Source: Corynespora cassiicola
Lineage: Eukaryota > Ascomycota > Dothideomycetes > Pleosporales > Corynesporascaceae
DNA: 64,000 bases
Reading direction: 5' to 3'
Assembly: GCA_022059125.1 (NCBI GenBank)
Contig: JAEUWY010000004.1
Location: 4,030,001 to 4,094,000, forward strand
Both the position numbers and the translations under genes were made by a program. Of the stretch, positions 11,376-23,568 are shown piece by piece. The notes below the pieces were generated by a model. The model had not been told where the DNA came from. It worked only from the letters and a program-made list of their open reading frames with translations, and searched no databases. Each line of letters starts with the position of its first letter. Within the stretch, counting starts at the first letter, position 1.

Positions 11376-12642
11376 TTATCTCCAATATATAGTGCCTTCC
11401 ATCAGTCTTCGTGCTGTTCTAAATACTGTCGCGTCCTTTACTGTCCCATTTTCGTCAAAGTTTGCCCCAACTAGTAGCTTTCCACTATTGTGTCCAATGG
11501 TGACCCCATCTTGGTCGACAGGCGTTTTGGAGGTATTGCGGTATACTGTCGATCCAGGCAGTCTCGAGGCAACAGCCAAGGCCATTGCGACAGTAATTGG
11601 CACTGCGCGGTGGGGTTGGCCGACCGAGATGGCACGTACTAGAACGTCGCATTCGTCTTCTTCCAAGACCTCGCCGGATATTAGCTTGTGCGAATAAGGC
11701 ACAGATACGATGGCGATCTTCGGTATGGAGCCTGGGACGTCATTTCCATTCTTAGCGATGCCCATAGCTATAGCTGCTTGCTTTCTTATTGAGTCTAGCC
11801 GCTGTAGTAGAGTGGGGTGCGTTTCAATGGCATCAGCGAGGATCCCGCCCTCGACAGCAAGATCTGCTGCTTGGACAAAGATGCAGGGGTTACCGACATC
11901 GATGCAGGTAACTGTGACGCCATCGAATTGGTTGATGACTTCGCCTGTGGGGAGGGTCTTTCCCGTCTTTGAGCCTCTTAAGTCATCGTTAGCGAATCGT
12001 CACTCTTCAAGAGCTAGTTTCAACTCACGAAGGGTTGAGGAATGCAAGTTCGATCTTTGCACCTGTTCCAGCGACTCCATCAATTGCAAAATTACCGTCA
12101 ACGATAGCCTCACCATATTCCACAGGAAAACTCGAGTGGATAATCTTTCCCGTGTTGGTATTGTGTATGCGTACTGTCGCCTTGCCGTCTTGCACCTGTA
12201 CCAGCCCGGAATCGACAGCAAATGGCCCAATGGCCGAACTCATGTTTCCACAGTTGCTCGAGAAATCAACCTGCGAATCTTTGACACCAATCGCTGCAAA
12301 AGTGTAGTCGACGTCGGCATCCTGCCTGTCTGATTTGCCGACCACGCATACTTTGGATAAGCTGGAGACGCCTCCGCCCATACCGTCTAGCTGCCGACCG
12401 TTGGGGTCAGGCGAATTGATGACGCCTCGAAAGATGGGGTCCCATTGTTTCTGGTCCTTGGGGAGATGGTCGCGGTTGAATATCACCGCACGTGATGTAC
12501 CGCCGCGGTAATACGACGCTGGCAGGGACTGTTGCGCGCGGCGCATTGTGGAAGAGAGATGGAAACGTCGCGTCTGTGATCGCGCAATGTTGGGCGGTAT
12601 CGCGCTCAGCAGGCGAAGAACCTTGGAATTCATCGTGAACAT
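11376..12642 (-). CDS. prpF-like: PrpF-type aconitate isomerase family protein
   Basis: Exon 1 is 12642-12029 and exon 2 is 11976-11376, separated by a 52-nt intron (donor GTGAGT, branch GCTAAC, acceptor AAG); 404 residues. The protein has the PrpF family signatures: SYYRGGTSRAVIF near the start, LDGMGGGVSSLSKVCVV, SNCGNMSSAIGPFAVD, and IDVGNPCIFVQAADL in the second half, i.e. the two diaminopimelate-epimerase-like lobes. Bacterial PrpF isomerises 2-methylaconitate; fungal members may act on related tricarboxylates. The roughly 35-residue Arg/Ser-rich N-terminus (SQTRRFHLSSTMRR) looks like a mitochondrial targeting peptide. No methylcitrate-cycle genes are adjacent. The start at 12642 gives that presequence; the Met in STMRR is an alternative. 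Confidence 0.9.
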
Positions 12643-14607
12643 GATTATATATACTCAAGAGAACGAAGAAACATGAGTTGATGGTACACTGGCTGGCATT
12701 TCATCGTCGTCGCGGTGATGCTCCGTTCGGATAGTTCCGACGTGTTGAATCGGCGGTCCGCCGTGGAAAAACGCCGCCACTATGCTTTGCCGAGCCCAGC
12801 TCAACGACGGATGGGCAGCCCCCGACACGCAACACACGGACAAAGGGCATCGAAAGAAGACCAAACACTTCCCAAGCCTATCAGGTACGTGGTGAGAGCG
12901 TTTGATTAATTTAAAGCTACTGATAAACTTTTTCTGGTGTTGCTACCGTCATTCGCCGCCAAAGATCTGGGCCTACCCACTTAAGTTCTTCCGTGCTACT
13001 CTATCATCCACATTCGCGAATCTCTCTGGGGCATACTTCATACCTTCCTTTCAATTTGCACCTGATTTTTTATGTGGCCAATCTTAGGCCCAAACCAGCT
13101 GTTCAGGCACTTCCTTTGCGAATGCTTTGACAAGTAGCTTTATATCCTTGTATCTACCAGTAGTCAGTTTCAACGAGCAATACAATGCCGAAAATCTGAT
13201 GGAAGATTCATTTTTCTTATCTAAATTCAACAAATATTTGTATTCAGACCCGATCTTGACCCTGCCATTTCCAGAAAGGACTGAATTCCCCTTGATCCCG
13301 CCCCGGTGGTCTGTGATGGTCTGTAAGAGCAGTATCCTGAGCGTATCGTATAGTTTTGCCAAATTTTAGCCTGGAGTGAGTTGCTTGAACAAATTTACAC
13401 ACTATTTCAGTCTGTTTCTGAAATTAACAGCTGATATTTTCAGTTTAGGTAGGCTCTGACACGCGCCGCTGTATCGGCAATCCATTTCTTCATGAAATCC
13501 TTATCAGAGTGTTTCCACAAGGCTCCAGTGTTGACCGAAGACCTCTCACACTTGATTTGTGACATTAGCTCGATTCTAAATCTGTGATTTTCTTCTCGAT
13601 CAAGGCTATAATGGCTCTGAGTCCTGTCCTCGCTTTTGGCACGCGCAATGTGCAGTTCTTGAATAAAACCAGGACCCGGTTTTGCGGAGCGCGCAACACC
13701 GCGAGATTGGCGCTGACTTATAGAAGGGATTCGTACGTTGCTCCATGAATTGAGCATAGCTATGTGTCAGCGTACGGATATTTACTCGGGCCAAAACCAT
13801 GCACAAGCATGTCCCAAGAGTTATCGACCAAGCATCAGCTTCTGTCGGTTTCCACGATATTAAAACGCATGGTATTATATCCGAGTATCTACAAGATGTT
13901 AATTGAGATATTTGCACAAAAAGGATCCATGCAAGGACAGAATGTCGGAAAGATGAAAAAGTGAACGCGGAGGTATCCGTTGGGTCACGTGATACTAACC
14001 TCATAAGCCTCAGAGTCACGTATTGCACAATATTAGCTGCAAAAGTAGTCTCCATAATATCTGAAAGGCTTAATCAATAAATCTTCGAGTTTCTGTAAGC
14101 TGTCAATGAGAACATCAACGAGATAAATCTAAATGCCACCCAGACACTTGTACGAATCGCGCGATATAGCCAAATATCAGCAACATGACAGCAAAATATT
14201 ATTCGAACCAATGAGTTGCTTAATCGAGTTCCAACATTCAATATAGATCGTCTTTTGACCATGTATGATACACCTCCTTAGCTGAGATGTCGATTCTGGC
14301 CGTAGCTTGCAGCGCCGAACGTTCCTGCTTCCTACAGACGATCAACCTAAATCTACATGTCCTCTGAGCTATTGAATCATAATCGTCCATCCATTGACCA
14401 CACATGTCGAAGAACCCCATCGCGCCGACCATCCAAGACATGGCGATGTAGTCCTCGCTCCGCCGCCCTGATTGGCCGACGGCCAAATTCCGCGCTAAAA
14501 GCTACGCGAGCCCACGAGCATCCCGAATTTCGATAGCCACGGCCTCGAACAACGACAACCCTCCAGCGGCCGCCCACCAATATCAGACGCGCTCTCAATC
14601 CGCCAAA
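12643..14607. other. Intergenic, about 2 kb
   Basis: Lies between the PrpF-like gene and eS27. I saw only weak minus-strand open frames (13084-13362, 13440-13757, 13606-14055) without motifs or matching splice sites. A TCACGTGA sequence is at 13984-13991. The last few hundred bases are presumably the eS27 promoter and 5' UTR. Confidence 0.4.
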
Positions 14608-15160
14608 ATGGTAAGCCCCGGATGCGGCGACCCCATGCCGGGGAATTTTTAGGCGTTGAGAAGGGGAGAATTAATGCCATCTGACAGGTTCTCGCCGTCG
14701 ATCTCCTCAACCCGACCCCGGCCGCCGAGGCCCGCAAGCACAAGCTCAAGGTACGACATCTCGCTTTACATCCTTTGTACCCGCGTACCTGCATGGACGG
14801 ACATGTGTTGGGGGAGTGAGTGAAGGGAGGTAGGAGGGAGGGGACTTGAGATGGAGCAACACATACCTACATGCGACGCAAGGGGGGGCAGATGCCATCG
14901 AAAGGCCGCAATATCACCACCATCATCACCACCCACAACAAACAACACCGCTGACTAAAAACCCCGCCGCGATATAGAACCTCGTCCCCGCGCCTCGCTC
15001 CTTCTTCATGGACGTCAAGTGCCCCGGCTGCTTCGTCATCACGACCGTCTTCTCGCACGCCAACACCGTCGTCGTGTGCCAGGGCTGCTCGCAGGTTCTG
15101 TGCCAGCCCTCCGGTGGCAAGGCCCGCTTGACCGAGGGCTGCTCGTTCAGGAGGAAGTAG
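14608..15160 (+). CDS. RPS27: 40S ribosomal protein eS27
   Basis: Exon 1 is only the ATG (14608-14610), exon 2 is 14688-14750 and exon 3 is 14978-15160; introns are 77 and 227 nt. The product is 82 residues, the usual length for eS27. It begins [16 protein letters not shown] and carries the C4 zinc finger CPGC...CQGC (about residues 37-59) followed by [17 protein letters not shown], the conserved C-terminus. It is a small-subunit ribosomal protein acting in the cytoplasm. An intron immediately after the initiator ATG is a recurring arrangement in fungal ribosomal protein genes. The second intron is the longest in the window. Confidence 0.97.
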
Positions 15161-15735
15161 ACGCTTCACATCGCATCGCATCGCCCGTTTTACTCGAGGA
15201 GGCGCTGTGTGGGATTGGAGGAGCTCGGTCGGGGGACTGGAATTGCGCGCCTAGGCGCATGCTATGCGGCGTGCGCGAATGGGATATACTTGGGCGCCCG
15301 GATATCTGCATGCGTGCAGAGGGCTTATATACGCTGTATACTAGGCCGTCGCCCTGGCTGGGAGAGCAAATCTGATACCGTTGCTTCGGACGTGTGGTGT
15401 AGATGGGTGATGTGTGGCGAAGTGCTGTCAGGGGTTCAGTGTCTTGGAAGAAGAAAGGGCCATGGGACTACTAAACAACGCGTAGGGAAAGCTCGTCGCC
15501 GAACTCGAGATGTCTATTGCTACTATTCTTGACTACCATCACAGTACACGGCCGCCATTCATTACCAACCTGTGCCCTCTGTCCGCAGATATACGGCTAC
15601 TCCAAATCATTGTCAGGAGTAATTTGAGTGCCATTCAGCGTAGTGTCCCTGAGCTCCTCTAGAGAAACTCCAGCATCAACACTGTCGAGACCTGCCTCAT
15701 CTATGTCGAGGGTCTGAAGTGACGACCCTTTCTTG
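15161..15735. other. Convergent intergenic region
   Basis: 3' flanks of eS27 and the secreted protein gene. No gene or repeat identified. Confidence 0.4.
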
Positions 15736-16505
15736 CTAGACGCGAGGTTCAACGACATCGGCATCATTGCCATTAACTTTGGCGGTTACGGTACGATTGA
15801 ATAGATTGCAGTATATCTGACTGAGCACAAGAGAATAGCCATACGTATCTTGCCATTGCTGATGCATTGTCTTGTGATAGTCATCAATGGCGGGGGCAGT
15901 AGCAGCGCAGTCGAAGTTGCCTTGCTCAGTCGGAGAATCGAGAATGACCTCCAAATGAGCAAAAACCTGAAGAGGCTGATATCCAGTGACACCGATTGAG
16001 ATTCGATTCGCAACATTGCAGAAGCGACCAGCTCCTACGTTGTAGCAATTCTTCGGGTTTTCGGTCATCTTTTGGACAGTGCCGGCCATACCCGTGATCA
16101 GCAAATGGCGGGCCTCTTTGTGTAATGACCACCAATCATTTTTGACATGGAGAAAGAGTTTGCCCTGCCGTATCGTATCATCCTTGAGGTAATTGACAAC
16201 TATCTCCTTTTCAGGTCCCTTGGGCTGAAGCGCTTTGGAAAAAGCCTCATGGAGAGCTGTCCCAGTGAGGTTCCCGACGTTCTGCTTGTGGGGTCCAAGG
16301 GCGACACTGATTTCGAGATGTCTTCCCCCGTTTCGGTCAGAAGCCCCATGACGGTCTTGGAGGTCGAAAAGGGCTGTTGGCAAGTCAGTCAAAGTAAAAT
16401 GAAATTCTATATCCGTTGGCACTTACAGTGGCCTGCTTCCAGAAGGCTTCGCGCGGGAATTGTGCTCGCTAGAACAGCAAAGGTGACTACGAGAGAGAAT
16501 ATCAT
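15736..16505 (-). CDS. Secreted hypothetical protein
   Basis: Exon 1 is 16505-16427 and exon 2 is 16373-15736, with a 53-nt intron (donor GTAAGT, branch CTGAC, acceptor CAG); 238 residues. The start MIFSLVVTFAVLASTIPARS is a signal peptide. The mature protein has four cysteines, two N-glycosylation sequons, and no transmembrane segment. I do not recognise a domain. Using the internal methionine at 16422, inside the intron, would lose the signal peptide, so the spliced model is preferred. Confidence 0.7.
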
Positions 16506-17065
16506 CTTTCTGGGCGTAGCTATGTGAGGAGGCGGGAGGGGACTGGAGAGCGTTGGACCATAGACCAAAGTGTCAAGGGGAATAGTGTGGGGGCTTCGGA
16601 GGGAGTTGAAGGCGAAAAAAAGTCGTGCGTGTTTCTCTCACGTTTTGATTCGTGAATGCATCATGTGGTATAAAGATGGTGACTAGCAGTTGCCAGGATC
16701 GGAAGCTGGGGCTCACTGCACTTGCCAATTACTGGAAATCTACGTCATCAGCCGTCAGCTCCTTCTGACGTTGAACTCACATGTAATGATGATCGATCTT
16801 CATCGCTGTCCACATAGACGGTTACAATGTTCACTCTCTTATGCTAAACCTGGCCAGAATACAGGGATCTTCGAATAAAGCCGGAACGTGCATCTCTGAG
16901 AATTTCAACTTCATAGTCCAAAGCTTTCCCCTCTTTCACGCGAATATAGAGCTAATGATCTCAAACATTGATTTTCCATCCACGAAGCACAATTATAATG
17001 GCCTTTGAGGTTTACCAAACACTCATTAATACAGGGAAGTTTCATTATATTTTGAATGGAATCAC
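16506..17065. other. Intergenic
   Basis: 560 bp between two minus-strand secreted-protein genes; promoter of the upstream gene and 3' flank of the pyrophosphatase. Nothing else seen. Confidence 0.4.
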
Positions 17066-18141
17066 TTAGGCTGATGCTATCTCGATCAACTCCTTCTCTG
17101 CGTTCAAATAGAACCACCCATCGTACCTGGCAGGCTTCGGCGCTGCCTCCTCAATCTTTGACTTCTTAGGCAGTTTGAACTTCTTGGTCGTATCCTTGCA
17201 TTCGACAAAGCTCTCCAGCTCCCAATCCGAAGTTTGGTTGAAGTTGATTGACCCAGGGTCTTCCTTTCCAGTAACAAGGTCTTTCCAAAACCCATGGCTC
17301 TCTTCAAGAACATGCTCAATGAACGACACATTCTGATAGCTCTCGCCAATGATGGGAATGACTTCATCTCCGCGGGCGACCTTGTAGTAGGTGAACCATT
17401 CCCGGAAGGCCTCAACGACACCCGGGCGATACTTCTCAACATCTTCGTATGAGTTGATGAAGGGGGCAAGAGGGTCATTCACGTCGATACCAAGGATCTT
17501 CCAGTCGGTCTCGCCGCCGTCGTTGGGGGCCAGGCCACCGAGCACCTTGACTTGCTTCACCTGGCCGGTGTAACCTGGGTCTTGCCCGATGTCGAAAAGG
17601 TCCACAGGATCATTGTCACCAGGGAATCCGGTAAATTCGTGATCGAGGTTGGGGTTCTCCCAAGTTTGAGGGATAGATCCGTAAACAAAAGGATACGACT
17701 TGTGCGGCCACACGCTCTCGACGAAACGGGGCGCGTCATCCTTGTCGTCGTGGAAAATGGGATTCAGAGGCTCCTGTCGGCGGATCTCGATCTTGCCGTC
17801 TGTCCAGCGGGGGATCTCCACGACGAAGTTGACAATTTTCTTGTTGTTCACGTCGGGATATAGGGGTACGTCATGCCAGAAAGAAATGGGCTTGCCATCC
17901 AGTTCAAGCCAGACGCGCCAGTCCTGTATCTTATCAGCAGGATTTCCCTGGAACCAACAAGGCAACTGACCAGTGTGTTTCTTGCACCGACTTCTCTCAG
18001 GCTCAGTCTTTCCGCATCAAAAGTAGCACATTTGTCATTTTTGGGAGGCTTCGGGTCTTTTGGGTCTGCACGATCTTCGAGGGGAGATGCGATTGCAGCC
18101 GCCACAAAAGCAAGAGAGAGAAGACAACTTTTGAGAGTCAT
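17066..18141 (-). CDS. Secreted family I inorganic pyrophosphatase
   Basis: Exon 1 is 18141-17971 and exon 2 is 17923-17066, with a 47-nt intron (donor GTCAGT); 342 residues. It hydrolyses pyrophosphate to phosphate. The family signature GDNDPVDLFDIG is present (metal-binding Asp within about residues 160-165), with EIPRW, SYPFVYGSIPQTWE and the LNAEKELIE tail typical of eukaryotic family I enzymes. Unlike the usual cytosolic housekeeping enzyme it begins MTLKSCLLSLAFVAAAIASP, a signal peptide, followed by a Pro/Lys/Asp-rich linker. Location is therefore extracellular or endomembrane, perhaps for phosphate scavenging (inference). Confidence 0.92.
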
Positions 18142-18791
18142 TTTCCTATCCGTGGTTCTCGTTCAAGCGAAGGTATAGAGAAACAACCCTCGCATCGTAC
18201 AGCGCCATACTTATACCTGGACCCATTCGCTCTAATTCTATAGGATCCGTGCTACCTGCTAGTCCGGAAGTCACTCATAGGTGAACGCTGTCGCGTGCGA
18301 AGCCATTTGCGGATCTCGGCATAACATATATTCAACCACATTCTCGGACGAACACACGTGGGTTGGGCGTAAGATTGCTGCCGCGACGCCACTGGAGCAC
18401 TAGGTACGGAGAGGGCAACTCGTCAGGGTCCGTTTCTGGGCGCCCAGAGGTAGCCGAAGACGGCGAACCCGAGAATCAGTAGATCAGTGGATCGCGATTT
18501 TGAGATGGCGCAGTGATGGAGGTTCGAGATCTGTTGGTGGCAATGGGATTGCTGTCTTGTGACTGGACGAAGTCTCTGTTCTTCATATCACTAATGCCGA
18601 GAATCCAGGAAGATGCCTTGGTTAAGAATAATCCCCTCCACATTGCCCCATTGTTCCCAATAAACAACTTGCGCAGATGCATTTCAAGCATTGAAAAGAG
18701 AGGTTTTAGGAAAATACCCCAACATTTTTTAGGCCCGTGGCCACTATTCGTTGAAAAGTTGCTTGGAAAGTTGCATCGTCGTATGCGCTGC
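18142..18791. other. Intergenic
   Basis: 650 bp upstream of the pyrophosphatase gene and downstream of the P450 gene. It contains a CACGTG core at 18355-18360. The plus-strand frame 18513-18881 overlaps the P450 3' end and is taken as chance. Confidence 0.4.
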
Positions 18792-20701
18792 TCATACCGA
18801 CCATTTTATGTGAGAAAAGTCGATTCCTTGTTCCTTCGCAGACTGCCATTCTTCTCTCATAATATTCTCGTGATATTGTGATCTCGGCTTGATGTCGCAG
18901 GGAAACGGTTTCGTTACAGACGAACTACCCTTCTGCAGACTTTGGGTAGAAAAGTCGAGTTCAACATCTCCTCCCTCCTCATCTTTCGCGAGACAAATAT
19001 TGAAACCCCATAGGATTCTTGCCACATTGATAAACAAGCTTTTCTCTGCCAAGTGTATACCCGCGCATATGCGCCGTCCGCCGCCATAGGTAAGGTGGTC
19101 CCTCTGGTTCCCATCCGGTAATGCTGCAGCTTTTGCGGCGCTATGCGGATAGTCGAACCAACGCCGAGGAAGAAACTTCTCTGGGTCTGGATAATATGTC
19201 GGGTCATAATGGATATACCACCAATTTGCCATCACAACCGTCCCTTTGGGGATAAAATACCCGTTATACCAGTCGTCTTCGATGGTGCAATGGTTATTTC
19301 CGAATTTGTTGATCGGTCTCATCCGAAGAGTCTCTTTGATCAACCCTCTCACAAACGGAAGGTTGGGCTCGTCTTCAAATGTTGGCGTGCGGTCTTGTCC
19401 TACGACGTGATCAAGCTCCTCTTGAGCTGATTTCACAGAATCTGGGTTTGAAAGCATGAGATACAAGCAATTGTTGAGAATAGCCGAAGTCGTCTCGCTT
19501 CCAGCTTCGATAAGACCGCCGCTGTATCCTGTCAGCATTTGTCCAGGTCGAGAGTCTCCCAGAGACTTGCCATATCCAAGCAGCTTGGCTTTCACTCAGA
19601 CCTTGTTTCTCATAACCTACTTGCAAGATTTTCCCAAAGCAATGCGGCGCGGTTCCATCAGCCACCTTCTGCTTCATGTCGTCCCAAAACTGCATCCAAG
19701 TGGCATCATCAAGTGCATGAAACTCATTCCCTATGCGCTTCCAGTTCGAGAACAAGTTAAAGATGGGATTTCTTGCAAGGGTTGGGAAGACGTCGACAAT
19801 CCATTGGCCTGGTTTTCGACATTGCACGAATCGACCAAGGACTTCGAAGATGCGGCGAATTTCTTGACAGTTCCCTGGAGCAATTAGCCGTATAGTCACA
19901 AATTAAGATGTGCTTAGTACATTTAGGAATCCTCCAACCATAAGTCACCTGCATGATGACGCTGGCAGCATAACGACGGTTATGCATATAAAAATCTTTG
20001 GGGTTGTTGAGTAGATCGATGCTAAGCTGCTTTGCTTCGAAGATTTGAATAACGGAGTAGTCGTCTGCCATTCGCTTGGTCAGGACCTAGTAATGCCGTG
20101 TTATTATTTCCTCTTTAATCAGAAAATGTGTAAGTACTTTGTGGAATATTGCACGGGAATCTCGCCAGTGCTTTCCGTAAGGTGCGAAAGTAATCCGTTT
20201 CCCCCCACTGGGTGTTTAGTCAAATTATGATAAAAGTATTCTGGATTCAAGTGACTCTACTTACGTTGCGCAATCAAATGCCATTGGCATAGGCTGCCGA
20301 CTGGAATATATGGCAGATCGTCTGTCAAAGAGCTCCTTTACAGCTTCTTTCGAGTTCAGCCAAATGAAATCCGTTGTGCCGGCTCTTGTCCGAAAGATCT
20401 CTCCGTAATTTTTGCCCCATTCTTGTAAGATTGGGGGCATATTATCCTGCATTTGTATGAAAGTATGGTTTATGACAGGCCATGCTGGCACCTTTGGAGG
20501 CAAGCTTTTTCGACGTTTGTCATGCGTAAAAAGAAAACAAAGTATGAAGACAAGAACTACCAGCCAGGAACCGGAATAGTAAACATTTGAAATAAGAGTC
20601 TTGATAATACCAACTGCGATCATGATGTAACTTGGAAAATTCACAAAATATTCACAGCTTTGGATGCAGAGGACTAGAAATTGAGGAAGGACGTCTCCCA
20701 A
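18792..20701 (-). CDS. Cytochrome P450 monooxygenase
   Basis: Five exons: 20701-20265, 20207-20138, 20086-19921, 19874-19571 and 19521-18792, giving 568 residues. Introns are 57, 51, 46 and 49 nt; the last has a GC donor (GCAAGT). P450 landmarks are all present: an N-terminal membrane anchor (about residues 25-55), a proline-rich hinge (SLPPKVPAWP), the C-helix WRDSRAIFHK, the I-helix AGSETT (332-337), the K-helix ETLR (389-392), and the heme loop LTYGGGRRICAG with Cys478. It is an ER-anchored oxygenase of the kind found in fungal secondary metabolism. It sits head-to-tail behind the transporter and near the A-T-R reductase. Confidence 0.93.
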
Positions 20702-21376
20702 AATCCCTTTGAAATTTAGACAAAGAATTATTCACGCGTATGTTTTATATAAGAATTGCGGGGTAAGCGTTCCCGTCTGCACGTTATGTGGGGCCCTTCA
20801 TCGTGGGGTGCTCTTTATATGCGGGGAAAGCACTACAGTTCACCCCTTAGCTCAGATGTCTGGCGCAATACAGGCCTTCCAAATAGAACAAGTTAAGTAG
20901 CGAGCTGACAGGGCCTTAAAAATTTATTATAAAAAAGTCAGAAATTTTATCTAGGGGGTTGCACTTATTCCAAGTGTGAACTTTGTCGCCTGCAATGCAG
21001 AACTATGGGAATAAGTATGCCACGATCAACTCTATTTTTAAGAGGTTAATTCACTGCATAGAAACCCATGCTCTTGCGGTTAGACTACATCTGCCAAGCA
21101 TATCCAGCGACTATTAAATTTGATTAGTGCTGTCCGATTTCTTGACGCATGCAGCACATATACCTCGTGGGAGCTTAGCGTTTCTAAAGCCTAGTATTGA
21201 GATATAATCACGAGCATAAGACAAGATCTTAAATTCTGAGATACTTGATTGGCTGGTACTATGCTACATACAGCCTGCAAGTCTTGAATTGACTACGCTG
21301 GTATACCGCCAAACACTAAGTGATAGTGACCAATGATCCGTTGCCCATAACGTTCCGATCCAAATATGAAAACAGC
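20702..21376. other. Intergenic
   Basis: 675 bp, AT-rich, between the P450 and the transporter, both on the minus strand. It should contain the P450 promoter; no gene or clear repeat seen. Confidence 0.4.
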
Positions 21377-23050
21377 TCAGTAAACGTAGAAGTTCGTGTT
21401 CTCGCTGTCCTGCTCCCTAAGCTTCTTGTTGTCCTTCATCATGATGAACCTCAAGACCCAAGCGCACAGAATGACACCCGCTGAGAAGCCAACGCTAGCC
21501 CACATAGCCATGGGGAAGTTCGGCGCATCAGAGTCGGGCCATAGATAGGGAGTGTAAACAAAGGACAGATTGCCCAGAGTGTTGACAATAGCCACAACCG
21601 TGGCCTTCTTTTCGTCGGTTTGCCCCAGCACGGCGGCTGTCCAGGCTAAGTTGATGTTGTTGACACCATATGTTGCTCCCACAAAAAGAACAACGGCGAA
21701 ATAACGAGCTCCAATGTTCAAGGTTACCGTCCCAATGATGAAACCTACGATGGCCACTGCTTTAGATGCTGTGATGTGCCACGTACGCTCATTGAAGCGA
21801 CCAGAAGACCAAGACACAATGACGGAGACGACACCGGAGAATAGATAAGGCGGGCATGTAAGAACGAGCGTGACTGTTCGGCTGTAGCCAAAGGTCTCCA
21901 CAACAGTCGGCAGGAAGTTCTTGAAACCATTTGCAGAAAGATGAAGGTTCTGCATGAGAGCGAAGATCCAAGTGCGGTAGTCGGTGCAGGCTTCGCGGAG
22001 ACCCTTCCAGACGCTGACCTTTTCTTGACGCCCAGTGGTATCCTTGAGGATTCGGTTGTGTGCAAGTTCGCGCTCTTCCTGAGTGAGCCACCTGGTCTGA
22101 AGAGGGGCATTGGGAAGGGTGAAGAAAGCCACAATAGCCGCAGCGACTAGAGCAGATGTCAGATTAGTTCAAAACGCTTGGGAACGATATAACATACCGG
22201 TGATGAGACCCTGAATGATGAACAGCCATCGCCAGCCCTCGAGGCCGCGAACGCCATCAAGACCAGCAAAGACACCAGCAGCGATGAGACCGGAGAACGA
22301 GCTAGCGAGCAGGTTGCCGGTGTAGAAAACAGACATGCGTGTGGCAGTCTCTTTGCGCGTGTAAAACATGCTGATCATGAAGATTCCTCCGGGGTAAAAA
22401 GGTGCCTCTGTGATGCCCAGAACAAAACGGCAGGCAAGCATGCCATGGTAGTCCTTGACGACTGCCATCAGTGTCGATACTATGGCCCATGCCATCATCC
22501 AGCCAGACATGTACCACGATGGCCTGATGCGGTTGAGCAACATGTTTGATGGGATCTGACCGCAAAGGTATCTAGCATTTTGCATTAGCCATAGTTTGGA
22601 GGGGGATGGGGGATGGGGGGAACAAGTATCTTACCCAACGAAGAAGATGCTAACACAAGTGTTATACTGCGTTCCAACAAGACCGAGATCTTCATCCAGG
22701 TCGTTGATCTTGCCGTTTACGATAGCATTTCGGTCGAGGAAATTGACTATACATTGTGAGAAGTATGCTGGCAATAGGAACTGGATAATACCCACGAAAG
22801 TACATGAGCCAGAGAATCGGCTAAATTTGTTAGCTGGTGATAGCGGTGATTTCTCGGTAATACACACCATCATATAAGTGTCCAGCTTCCTCACCAAGGC
22901 AATCTCCTTGGGATCAGTCTTCTCTGATGCTCCAAACTTATCGACGTTGCCATTGTTGTGAGCCTTCTCGACCTTATCGATCACACTGACAGTGTCAATG
23001 TGCTCGACAGAAGTCTTGGACTGGGGGGGTGGATGTGTTGTAGCGGTCAT
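21377..23050 (-). CDS. MFS transporter, Dal5/allantoate permease family
   Basis: Five exons: 23050-22868, 22820-22796, 22746-22635, 22571-22198 and 22146-21377; introns of 47, 49, 63 and 51 nt; 487 residues. The 25-nt exon is supported because it restores the first membrane helix (ILWLMYFLNFLDRNAIVNGK), a Dal5-family hallmark. Other family segments are YLCGQIPSN, FYPGGIFMISMFY, EGWRWLFIIQG and the loop with LTQEERELA, followed by six more hydrophobic helices. Members import carboxylates and vitamins such as nicotinate or allantoate; the substrate here is unknown. It is divergent from the A-T-R reductase with a 518-bp shared promoter. Confidence 0.92.
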
Positions 23051-23568
23051 GGTGGACGATGTTGGAAGGGGTCTGGAGAGGATAGGTCTTTATGGGGGCT
23101 TCGGCCCTTAACATACCTTTATAGCAGCGTCGGTCGTATTTGCTGCTCTCGTTTACTTGTGGATATTTGCTGTTGCGGGGTACACCCCGTGGGGATGGGC
23201 CCATGCGGTGCCCATGCGGAGCGATCAGCCATCGCTTAAGCGGGGGATGGGATAACAACGTCTAATGTGAACAACGGTTGGCGGTAAAGCACAGCGGGCT
23301 TGCAAGCTTACTTGGCCCAAGACCGGGCTGATGGTTCAATGCAACTTCTTATCGTTTGTACGACTCAACATTGGTGGCAAAACTCCGAAAGTTCCGGATT
23401 CTCCTCACGTGGACGGAAATGGAATCCGGCACACGGAAAAACGGGCCCACTCTCGGATTCTGGGTAGGCCGGCCTTCCTCATAAAGAACGCTATACATCT
23501 CAATGCCGCGCTCCTCATCTTCGCTGTCATAATCTCGTATCTCTTTGAGTCGTCGCATTGCTGTCATC
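23051..23568. promoter_or_regulatory. Bidirectional promoter, transporter / A-T-R reductase
   Basis: 518 bp between divergent starts at 23050 and 23569. It contains one CACGTG core at 23406-23411, 158 bp from the reductase start. Co-regulation is inferred from the divergent arrangement. Confidence 0.5.

Noticed and set aside
13440..14055. Minus-strand open frames resembling small proteins between PrpF-like and eS27
   Set aside because: The frames do not connect by splice signals that I could find and show no family resemblance.
18513..18881. 122-codon plus-strand frame near the P450 3' end
   Set aside because: It overlaps the well-supported P450 coding sequence and has no recognisable domain.
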